From: JACCYI01 sp036389195
GTDB taxonomy: Bacteria; Actinomycetota; Thermoleophilia; Solirubrobacterales; Solirubrobacteraceae
Length of the DNA stretch: 11,847 bases
Assembly (NCBI GenBank): GCA_036389195.1
Contig: DASVQH010000289.1
Span: forward strand, 1-11,847
Direction: 5' to 3'
In this document: positions 6,389 through 11,847 of the stretch, in pieces
Layout: each line of letters begins with the position of its first letter
Position numbering within the stretch: position 1 is the stretch's first letter
Program-made: the position numbers and the translations under genes
The notes under the pieces: model-generated
Told to the model about the DNA's origin: nothing
What the model saw: only the letters and a program-made list of their open reading frames with translations
Database searches by the model: none

Positions 6389-6565
6389 ACCCTGCTGTTC
6401 TGGACGCTCGGCCTGTTCTTCGGGACGTCCATCGCCTTCCGCGCGATCCAGCGCGCGACGGCCGACCAGAGCCTGGCCGTGACGCTGGCGGCCGAGGTCG
6501 CGCTGCTGGCGGCGGTGATCGGCGCGATCGTCTTCTTCGCCCGCCGGCGCAAGGGCGGCGACTGA
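6380..6565 (+). CDS. Small two-helix membrane protein of unknown function
   Basis: About 61 residues with two predicted transmembrane helices (LLFWTLGLFFGTSIAF and a second one ending in VIGAIVFFA) joined by a polar loop (RAIQRATADQS). The C-terminus is RRRKGGD, so by the positive-inside rule the tail is cytoplasmic. No family was recognised. Two starts are possible. The ATG at 6371 (64 residues) touches GGGAGG with no spacing, which an SD-led ribosome would not use. The GTG at 6380 has the same GGAGG at 9 nt, so it is preferred here. The stop TGA shares its A with the ATG of the aminotransferase gene (TGATG), so the two are probably translationally coupled. Confidence 0.7.
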   Translation: MDRTLLFWTLGLFFGTSIAFRAIQRATADQSLAVTLAAEVALLAAVIGAIVFFARRRKGGD

Positions 6566-7722
6566 TGGCGGCGCAGCGGGTCGCCGGGCTCGGCACGTCG
6601 ATCTTCACCGAGATGACCGCGCTCGCGCAGCGCACCGGCGCGGTCAACCTCGGCCAGGGCTTCCCGGACGAGGACGGCCCGCCCGCGGTCGTCGAGGCCG
6701 CGGCGGCCGCGTTGCGCGCCGGCCACAACCAGTACGCGCCCGGGCGCGGCGTGCCGGCGCTGCGCGAGGCGGTGGCGGCGCACCAGGCGCGCGCCTACGG
6801 CCTCCAGGTGGACCCGGAGACCGAGGTCCTGGTGACCTTCGGCGCGACCGAGGCGCTGGCCGCCGCGCTGCTGGGCCTGTGCGACCCCGGCGACGAGGTC
6901 GTCGTCTTCGAGCCGTACTACGACTCCTACGCGGCGGCGATCGGCTTCGCGGGCGGGAAGCGGCGGCCGGTGACGCTGCGCGCGCCGGACTTCGCGATCG
7001 ACGGCGACGCGCTGCGCGCGGCGATCGGGCCGCGCACCCGGCTGCTGCTGCTCAACTCGCCGCACAACCCCACCGGCCGCGTGCTGTCCCGCGCCGAGCT
7101 GGAGGCCGTGGCGGCGGTCTGCGTCGAGCACGACCTCGTGGCGATCACCGACGAGGTCTACGAGCACCTGGTGTTCGACGGCGAGCACGTGCCGCTGGCC
7201 ACGTTGCCCGGGATGGCCGAGCGGACGCTGACGATCTCCTCGCTGGGCAAGACGTTCTCGCTGACGGGCTGGAAGGTCGGGTGGGCGACCGGGCCGGCCG
7301 AGCTGGTCAGCGCCGCGGCGGGCGCCAAGCAGTTCCTCTCCTTCTCGGGCGGGACGCCGTTCCAGCACGCCGCCGCGCACGCCCTCACCCACGGCTGGGA
7401 GGCGGTCCAGGCGCTCGTGGCGTCGCTGCGGGCGCGGCGCGACCTCCTGTGCGCGGGCCTGGAGGCGGCCGGCTTCGGCGTCGTGCGGCCGGCCGGGACC
7501 TACTTCGTGTGCGCCGACGTCCGGCCGCTCGGCGAGCAGGACGGCGTGGCGTTCTGCCTGGCGCTCCCGGAGCGCGCCGGCGTGGTGGCCATCCCGTGCG
7601 CCGCCTTCCACGACGACGCGGAGGCGGGCCGCCCGTGGGTGCGCTTCGCGTTCTGCAAGCGCGAGGCGGTGCTGGAGGAGGGGCTGGCGCGGCTGGCGCG
7701 GATGCGGGCGCCTACCCGCTGA
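6565..7722 (+). CDS. Pyridoxal-phosphate aminotransferase, class I/II, DapC/YbdL-like
   Basis: This 385-residue fold-type I cytoplasmic aminotransferase shows the PLP-binding Lys229 in SSLGKTFSLTGWK, Asp196 and Tyr199 in TDEVYEHL, Asn168 in SPHNPTG, and the substrate-carboxylate Arg360 in VRFAFCKRE. The N-terminal LGQGFPDEDGP and the NQYAPGRG motif place it in the branch with methionine/kynurenine-type aminotransferases. As I recall it, it closely resembles mycobacterial DapC (N-succinyldiaminopimelate aminotransferase, lysine and peptidoglycan precursor synthesis). That role is likely but not certain, since actinobacteria keep close paralogues and no other dap gene is nearby. The ATG overlaps the stop of the small membrane protein gene, with AAGGG 9 nt upstream. 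An open frame reaches back to 5503, but only as a shadow of the RTX gene. The stop overlaps the convergent amidohydrolase gene by 11 nt. Confidence 0.92.
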   Translation: MAAQRVAGLGTSIFTEMTALAQRTGAVNLGQGFPDEDGPPAVVEAAAAALRAGHNQYAPGRGVPALREAVAAHQARAYGLQVDPETEVLVTFGATEALAAALLGLCDPGDEVVVFEPYYDSYAAAIGFAGGKRRPVTLRAPDFAIDGDALRAAIGPRTRLLLLNSPHNPTGRVLSRAELEAVAAVCVEHDLVAITDEVYEHLVFDGEHVPLATLPGMAERTLTISSLGKTFSLTGWKVGWATGPAELVSAAAGAKQFLSFSGGTPFQHAAAHALTHGWEAVQALVASLRARRDLLCAGLEAAGFGVVRPAGTYFVCADVRPLGEQDGVAFCLALPERAGVVAIPCAAFHDDAEAGRPWVRFAFCKREAVLEEGLARLARMRAPTR

Positions 7723-8884
7723 TCTCCCGCGCCGGCGCCGGCGCGTCCGGGCGGTCGGGCAGCGCGACGTCGGGCGTCCGGGCCAGCGTCAGCGCGGCGA
7801 GCAGGAAGCGGCCGGCGAGCGGGATCGGGCGCCCGTCGGGCGGTGGCGCGAGGTTGGCCTCGAAGAGGTCGAGCAGCTCCAGCACCCCCGCGCAGAGACG
7901 GCTGTGCTCGGTGCCCTCCCCCACCGCGCAGGCCAGCCGCGCCAGGGCCAAGGTCTCGGAGTAGTCCGCGCGCACGAAGGCGCGCGCCAGCGTCGCGGTG
8001 AGGTGCGCGACGATGCGCTCGTACACCGGGTCGAGCGGGCGGGCGGCCCCGGGCCCCGGCGCCGGCCCGAGGTCGCGCGGGGCCTCGCCGTCGAGGACGC
8101 GCGCCATCTGCCCGCCGGCGATCTCCCGCACGACGGCGGCGTCGAGGCCGGCCTGGCGGGCGCAGCGCAGGCCGTTGACCGCGCTGGGCACCGGCGAGCC
8201 GTAGGGCGAGTCGCTGGCCCACACGATGTTCCCGGGCGGGGCGAGCAGGAAGAGCGCCATCAGGTCGATCGGGCTCCACCACGCCGTGTCGACGAGGACG
8301 TTCGGGTGGTCGGGCAGCACGCGCCACAGCCAGGCGAGGTCGGAGATCGCGGCGTGGGCGAGGATCAGGACGGCGTCGGGGTACGCGGTGGCCAGCTCGA
8401 CGGTGTGGCGCCCGAGCGCCGGGATCCCGCGGCCGGCGTGGATGAGGATCGGGACGCGACGGTCGTGGGCCAGCGCGGCGAGGTCGGCGACGGCCGGCTC
8501 GTCGAGGCCGAAGCGCTCGGCCCGCGGGTGCAGCTTGATCCCGCAGGCGCCGGCGTCGAGCATCCGCGTCGCCTCGCGCAGCGCGCCGGCGCGCGGATCG
8601 ACGCGGCAGTAGGCGACCAGCCGCCCGCCGGAGGCCTCGGCGACCTGCAGCGCCGTGTCGTTGGCGGGCGGGTAGCCGGCGGGCTCGTGCATCGGGAACA
8701 CCGCCGCGCGGGCGTCGCCGGCCTTCTCGAGCTGGGCGAGCAGCTGCTCGGGCGTCTGGCGGAACCCGTCGGGGTCGTTGGCGCCGATGTGGGTGTGGGC
8801 GTCGTAGAGCGCGAGCGGGCCGCCGAGCTCTGTGGCCAGGGCGTCGAGCCACGGCCGCAGGGCGGTGTCGGGATCGATGGGCAT
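7712..8884 (-). CDS. Amidohydrolase (amidohydrolase_2 type) with helical C-terminal extension, paralogue 1
   Basis: This 390-residue TIM-barrel metal enzyme has the HxH motif at His30/His32 (DAHTHIG), GIKLHPR (Lys117, His119), ILIHAGRG (His149), ILAHAA (His177) and the catalytic Asp225 in ASDSPYGSP, in the order typical of the ACMSD/amidohydrolase_2 family. That family hydrolyses or decarboxylates small carboxylates; the substrate here is unknown. The barrel ends near residue 265. A further 120 or so residues form a mostly helical extension containing LALARLACAVGEG, then LCAGVLELLD and LLAALTLART. The extension is shared with the paralogue at 10346-11533 and is unusual for this family. The ATG at 8884 is 26 bp from the divergent small gene. 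AGGG lies 10 nt upstream and TAGGGT 9 nt upstream, so either a weak ribosome site or a near-leaderless start is possible. Confidence 0.9.
   Translation of the reverse strand: MPIDPDTALRPWLDALATELGGPLALYDAHTHIGANDPDGFRQTPEQLLAQLEKAGDARAAVFPMHEPAGYPPANDTALQVAEASGGRLVAYCRVDPRAGALREATRMLDAGACGIKLHPRAERFGLDEPAVADLAALAHDRRVPILIHAGRGIPALGRHTVELATAYPDAVLILAHAAISDLAWLWRVLPDHPNVLVDTAWWSPIDLMALFLLAPPGNIVWASDSPYGSPVPSAVNGLRCARQAGLDAAVVREIAGGQMARVLDGEAPRDLGPAPGPGAARPLDPVYERIVAHLTATLARAFVRADYSETLALARLACAVGEGTEHSRLCAGVLELLDLFEANLAPPPDGRPIPLAGRFLLAALTLARTPDVALPDRPDAPAPAREISG
7728..7745. terminator. 18-bp perfect palindrome at the convergent overlap, possible bidirectional terminator
   Basis: CGCGCCGGCGCCGGCGCG is a perfect palindrome 6 nt beyond the aminotransferase stop, inside the last codons of the convergent amidohydrolase. 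It can fold as a 7-bp stem with a GCGC loop on either strand. It is low-complexity GC sequence, so chance is a real alternative. Confidence 0.3.
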
Positions 8885-8910
8885 CGGATCGCGACCCTAT
8901 AGTGCGCGCG
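8885..8910. promoter_or_regulatory. Compact divergent promoter between amidohydrolase 1 and the small unknown gene
   Basis: Plus strand: TATAGT (8898-8903), 7 nt, then ATG at 8911; the transcript would begin at or next to the A of the ATG. Minus strand: TAGGGT (8899 down to 8894), 9 nt, then ATG at 8884. The two boxes share the TA at 8898-8899, the same geometry as at 2646-2667. The in-frame GTG at 8902 lies inside TATAGT, which argues against it as the start. Confidence 0.5.
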
Positions 8911-9234
8911 ATGCACTTCCGCCGAGAGCGCGTGTTCGTGGAGACGGAGGCCCGCCGGATCATCGGGACGCTCCAGCTGCCCAACGAGGGCTACCGCAGC
9001 CGCGTCACCGACTTCCTCAACGCCAACGACCACGGGTTCATCGCGCTGACCGACGTCGAGATCGCGCCGGTCCACGGCGGCGAGGGCACGACGCACGACT
9101 TCGTCGCCGTCTCGGCGCGCCACATCGTGCTGCTGGTCGAGCTCGGGACCGTCGAGGTGCTCGACGAGTCCGGCGCCCCGCCGCCGGCCGAGTGGCCGGG
9201 CGAGTCGACGCCCCCGCCGCCCCCGCCGCGCTAG
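8911..9234 (+). CDS. Small conserved-looking protein of unknown function
   Basis: 107 residues and soluble, with no signal or membrane segment. The body (about 3-88) alternates charged and hydrophobic residues like a small beta-barrel: RVFVETEARRIIGTLQLP, then GYRSRVTDFLN, FIALTDVEIAPV and FVAVSARHIVLLVEL. I believe similar short proteins with the LP.GYRSR..DFLN pattern occur in other actinobacteria as a domain of unknown function, but I cannot name the family with confidence. The tail is low-complexity and proline-rich (STPPPPPPR). The start at ATG 8911 rather than GTG 8902 is chosen because TATAGT overlaps the GTG. The stop interlocks with that of the convergent winged-helix gene in a CTAG palindrome. 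No function can be assigned from context. Confidence 0.8.
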   Translation: MHFRRERVFVETEARRIIGTLQLPNEGYRSRVTDFLNANDHGFIALTDVEIAPVHGGEGTTHDFVAVSARHIVLLVELGTVEVLDESGAPPPAEWPGESTPPPPPPR

Positions 9235-10349
9235 GCGCCCAGCTCGACGTCGGCGGCACCCAGGAAGCTCGCCAGCGCCGCGGCCTCCGCCTCCACCCCC
9301 GCGCGGGGCAGGTCCCCGAACGGCTCGACGTCGACGACGAGGCGCCCGCCGCGCAGCTCGTGCCTCCACACGCCGGCCATCACCCCGTCGACCAGGACGA
9401 CCGGCGACAGCCAGCCCTGCGGGCGGTAGACGGCGCCGCGGTGCTCGGCCGCGAGCACCGCCGGCTCGTCGCGCGGCGCGGCGACGACGTAGTGGTCGAA
9501 GGCTGGGAGGAGCCGCACGACGCCGGAGGGTTCGGCTGCCGCCGCCGCCTCGACGTCGGCGGCGAGCATCCAGCCGAGGTCCGTCTCGACGACGTCGTCG
9601 CCCAGCGACGCGATCCACCGGCCCGCCTGCGCGGGCGACCTCAGGCCGAACCAGCGGGCGAGCTGCTCGCGCGGCGCGGGGCCGTAGACGGCCAGGTAGC
9701 GGCGGGCGACCTCGCGGACGGCGTCAGGCCCCGGCGGCAGCGCAACCGGCCGGCCCAGCCAGGCCGCCGGCGACGTGAAGCGCACCTCCGGCCCGGCGCT
9801 CGGCGCGAAGCAGAGGTCCCCCCGGAAGGCGGCCGGCTTGAGCAGGTCCCCGAACCCGCCGCGCAGCTTCTCGGCCAGCGCCTCCACGCCGGTGGCGCCG
9901 GCGACCCGCTCCGCCAGCTCGCGCCGCGTCAGCCACTCACCGCCGGCCAGCGCGCGGGCGATCGCCTCCAGCATCGCCTCGGCGCCCTCGCGGGTCAGTC
10001 CGTGGTGGCGCAGCCACGCCGGCTGCTCGTACCGCGGCCGCACCTCGCTCTGCGCCGCCACCCACAGCGCGAGCTCGCTCGCGGGCAGAAGGTGCAGCGT
10101 CCCCCGCTGCGCCCAGGTCTTGACCAGCGTGCGGTCTTTCCAGAGGGCCGCGGCGACCGCGCCCTTGGCGAGTCCCTCGACCCGCGTCCACGCGGTCAGC
10201 TCCGCCGAGCCCATGACCTGCGCGTGCAATCCGCACACGCGGGACACGACGTCGAGCAGCGTGCCCGGCCGCGCCCGCGCCGCCAGCTGCTGACGTTCGG
10301 CCCTCCATGCGACCACGGACGCCCACGACAGCGGCGCCGGCGAGCTCAG
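9231..10349 (-). CDS. Winged-helix DNA-binding domain protein (HTH_42 / AlkZ-like family)
   Basis: About 372 residues. It resembles the winged-helix family that includes the crosslink-repair glycosylase AlkZ/YcaQ: an N-terminal helical segment LSWASVVAWRAERQQL followed by VSRVCGLHAQVMGSAEL (Gln44), then KTWAQRGTLHLL, LTRRELAERV, YLAVYGPAPREQLARWFGL, and the closing VRLLPAFDHYVV and DVEPFGDL. Many actinobacterial members have no proven glycosylase activity, so DNA repair is only a possibility. Start choice: conserved sequence begins at LSW, so the GTG at 10316 is too late. No ATG, GTG or TTG lies just upstream in frame. A CTG at 10349 overlaps the TGA of the upstream amidohydrolase gene and has GAGGAG (10358-10363) 8 nt before it, which is strong support. 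It is cotranscribed with amidohydrolase 2 and convergent with 8911-9234. Confidence 0.87.
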   Translation of the reverse strand: MSSPAPLSWASVVAWRAERQQLAARARPGTLLDVVSRVCGLHAQVMGSAELTAWTRVEGLAKGAVAAALWKDRTLVKTWAQRGTLHLLPASELALWVAAQSEVRPRYEQPAWLRHHGLTREGAEAMLEAIARALAGGEWLTRRELAERVAGATGVEALAEKLRGGFGDLLKPAAFRGDLCFAPSAGPEVRFTSPAAWLGRPVALPPGPDAVREVARRYLAVYGPAPREQLARWFGLRSPAQAGRWIASLGDDVVETDLGWMLAADVEAAAAAEPSGVVRLLPAFDHYVVAAPRDEPAVLAAEHRGAVYRPQGWLSPVVLVDGVMAGVWRHELRGGRLVVDVEPFGDLPRAGVEAEAAALASFLGAADVELGA

Positions 10350-11533
10350 GCGCCGATCTCCTCGCGCTCGGGCGCCGGCTCGGTCTCGAGCTCGGGCAGG
10401 CCCACCGCGGGGGTGCGGGCAAGCGCGAGCGCGGTGACGAGGATGCCGAGCTCCGAGAACTGCAGGCGCTCCTCCTCCGGCCGCTGCGCGAACGCGGCGT
10501 GGCGGTCCAGCAGCTCGAGGATCTGCGCGCACAGCTCGGCGTGCGGCGAGTCCTCGCCGACGGCGCAGCAGAGGCGCGCGAGCGCGAGCGACTCGTCGGC
10601 GCCCTGGTTCTCCGGCGGGACGAGCCGGCCGAACGCCGTCTGCAGGTTGGTGGCGACGCGCTCGAGCAGCGGGTCGACCACGAAGCGCTCCGGCCGGACG
10701 CCAGGCGCCGGGCCGAGGTCGCGCGGCGCCTCACCGGCCAGGAGCCGCCGCGCCTGGCCGCCGCCCACCTCCACCACCTGCTCGACGCTGAGCCCGGCCT
10801 GCAGCGCGCAGCGCAGGACCAGGACCGCCGAGCCGACGGGCGTCCCGTAGGGCGAGTCGCTGGCGAACAGCACCTGCCCGGGCGGCGCGTAGGCGAAGAC
10901 CGCGAGGAGGTCGGCGGGCGCCCACCACGCGGTGTCGAGGAAGAGGTTCGGGTGCGCCGGGAGCTCCTGCCACAGCCACGCGAGGTCGGAGATGCCGGCG
11001 TGGGCGAGGATGAAGCGCGCGGCCGGGAACTCGTGCGCGAGCGCGACGGTGTGGCGGCCCAACGCCGGGATCCCGCGGCCGGCGTGGATGAGGATCGGCA
11101 CGCCGCGCTCGTCGGCCAGGGCGGCGAGGCCGCGGACGGCGGGCGCGTCGAGCCCGAAGCTCTCCGCCCGCGGGTGGAGCTTGATCCCGCGGGCGCCCGC
11201 GTCGAGGGTCCGCCGCGCCTCCTGCACCGCGGCGTCGCCGAGCCGCGGGTCGACGCGGCAGAACGCGGTCAGCCGCCCGCCGGAGGCGCGCGCGGCCTCC
11301 AGCACGGCGTCGTTGGCCGGCGGGTAGCCGCCGGGCTCGTGCATGGGGAAGACCGCCGCGCTCGCGCCGCCCGCGGCGAGCAGGCGCTCGAGCAGCTCGC
11401 CCGGCGTCTGCTTGAAGCCGTCGGGATCGTTGCGCCCGACGTGCGTGTGGACGTCGAAGAGCTCGAGGCCGGGGACGTCGGCCCGCAGCCGCTCGTACCA
11501 GGGGATCAGCAGGTGGTCGGCGGAGACGGGCAC
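10346..11533 (-). CDS. Amidohydrolase (amidohydrolase_2 type) with helical C-terminal extension, paralogue 2
   Basis: 395 residues, the close paralogue of the 7712-8884 product; by eye about two-thirds identical over the first 270 residues, with long identical runs such as AVFPMHEP, GYPPAND and PILIHAGRGIPALGRHTV. The metal-site motifs are intact: His29/His31 (FDVHTHVG), GIKLHPR, ILIHAGRG, ILAHAG and FASDSPYG. The C-terminal extension (about 275-395) is conserved with paralogue 1 (LALARL.CAVGE, LELLD, ALALART) but more diverged than the barrel. The substrate is unknown. Translation starts at GTG 11533, with AGGG (11540-11543) 6 nt upstream overlapping the stop of the upstream gene. With that gene and the winged-helix gene it forms a probable minus-strand operon. 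Confidence 0.9.
   Translation of the reverse strand: MPVSADHLLIPWYERLRADVPGLELFDVHTHVGRNDPDGFKQTPGELLERLLAAGGASAAVFPMHEPGGYPPANDAVLEAARASGGRLTAFCRVDPRLGDAAVQEARRTLDAGARGIKLHPRAESFGLDAPAVRGLAALADERGVPILIHAGRGIPALGRHTVALAHEFPAARFILAHAGISDLAWLWQELPAHPNLFLDTAWWAPADLLAVFAYAPPGQVLFASDSPYGTPVGSAVLVLRCALQAGLSVEQVVEVGGGQARRLLAGEAPRDLGPAPGVRPERFVVDPLLERVATNLQTAFGRLVPPENQGADESLALARLCCAVGEDSPHAELCAQILELLDRHAAFAQRPEEERLQFSELGILVTALALARTPAVGLPELETEPAPEREEIGA
10358..10363 (-). promoter_or_regulatory. Ribosome binding site that decides a CTG start
   Basis: GAGGAG on the minus strand, inside the last codons of amidohydrolase 2, lies 8 nt upstream of CTG at 10349-10347. It is the best ribosome site in the right half of the window and has no other start codon at a suitable distance. 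Confidence 0.55.
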
Positions 11534-11541
11534 GCGGCGCC

Positions 11542-11847
11542 CTACCCTGCCAGAACGGCGTCCGGGAGGGCGCGGATCCCGAGCTCGCCCGCGATCGTCG
11601 CCAGCCGGTGCGCGTGCGTGTGGGCGTGGCGTACGGCGGTCGCGCCGAGCGCCGGCGCGAGGCCCTGCGCGGCGGCCGCCGCCACGAGCTGCGCCGCTTG
11701 CTTCGGACCGACCGCCCGCGGGACGATCCCGGTGAACAGCAGCGCGGCGCCGCGGTTGGCGGGGACGACGACCGGCGTGCGCAGCGCCAGCGCGTCGAAG
11801 ACCGCGCCCGGCAGGTGCAGCTGGGAGGCCCCGGCGGCGTGGGTGGC
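11542..11847 (-). CDS. Partial gene, C-terminal 101 residues, product not identified
   Basis: An open frame runs from the right edge to a TAG at 11544-11542 with no start inside the window, so the 5' end is missing. The visible protein begins ATHAAGASQLHLPGAVFDA and continues LALRTPVVVPANRG, then an Ala-rich helix (QLVAAAAAQGL), a His-rich run RHAHTHAH and a last helix LATIAGELGIRAL. The FDALALRTPVVVP stretch is reminiscent of the C-terminal half of GT-B glycosyltransferases, but this is weak and I do not assign a function. Codon use (G/C third positions) matches the neighbours, supporting real coding. The stop lies 8 nt from the GTG of amidohydrolase 2, so the two are probably cotranscribed. 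Confidence 0.7.
   Translation of the reverse strand, partial: ATHAAGASQLHLPGAVFDALALRTPVVVPANRGAALLFTGIVPRAVGPKQAAQLVAAAAAQGLAPALGATAVRHAHTHAHRLATIAGELGIRALPDAVLAG

Noticed and set aside
8902..8910. GTG at 8902 as start of the small unknown gene
   Set aside because: It lies inside the TATAGT box; ATG 8911 fits a leaderless start.
8365..9618. Minus-strand open frame spanning the divergent promoter and the small unknown gene
   Set aside because: Low-complexity Arg/Gly shadow; it crosses two well-supported genes and a promoter.
8832..10850. 672-codon plus-strand open frame opposite the amidohydrolase and winged-helix genes
   Set aside because: It is antisense to three genes with clear motifs, and its Arg/Pro/Ser-biased translation lacks any domain.
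7712..11533. Recent mobile-element-driven duplication of the amidohydrolase genes
   Set aside because: No transposase, terminal inverted repeats or flanking target duplications were seen, and the protein divergence (about a third of barrel residues) argues against a recent event.
1..11847. tRNA, rRNA or known riboswitch
   Set aside because: No cloverleaf, rRNA-like segment or recognisable aptamer core was seen on either strand by eye; an Infernal/Rfam scan would be decisive.

Overview
The window is uniformly GC-rich, with third positions almost always G or C. The gene set points to a high-GC actinobacterium, most likely of the Thermoleophilia/Solirubrobacterales type. The reasons are a secreted RTX-repeat calcium-binding protein with the D..D..C cap common in that group, a mycobacterial-style DapC-like aminotransferase, and TANNNT promoter boxes placed immediately before start codons. 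This placement is inferred from sequence features only. No mobile element, phage gene, CRISPR array, tRNA or rRNA was found.

Layout. (1) 94-2049 (+) is a long acyl-CoA dehydrogenase; its stop overlaps that of a convergent rhomboid protease gene (2043-2645, -). (2) 2668-3992 (+) is a two-gene redox unit: a cytoplasmic sulfite-oxidase-fold molybdopterin enzyme, then a ferredoxin-reductase-like flavoprotein whose best start is a CTG overlapping the upstream TGA. (3) 4103-6307 (+) is a secreted 734-residue RTX protein with four repeat blocks and two module-ending Cys-x18-Cys caps. (4) 6319-6388 holds two abutting 35-nt stem-loops. The first is probably the RTX terminator; the second encloses the ribosome binding site of a tiny two-helix membrane protein (6380-6565, +), which is coupled to a PLP aminotransferase (6565-7722, +). 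(5) 7712-11847 carries two paralogous amidohydrolases (- strand) with an unusual helical C-terminal extension. Between them lie a winged-helix (AlkZ/HTH_42 family) gene and a small divergent gene of unknown function (8911-9234, +). A gene cut by the right edge (11542-11847, -) sits 8 nt upstream of the second amidohydrolase.

The coding is very compact. All three convergent pairs overlap at their stops (7, 11 and 4 nt). Both divergent pairs are separated by only about 25 nt and appear to use back-to-back promoters sharing one TA step, which suggests leaderless mRNAs. Two downstream genes in overlapping pairs appear to start at CTG in a CTGA overlap. I see no defence or biosynthetic cluster. 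The most distinctive protein-level signal is the duplicated amidohydrolase with its conserved extension; the most distinctive nucleic-acid signal is the tandem hairpin pair at 6319-6388.
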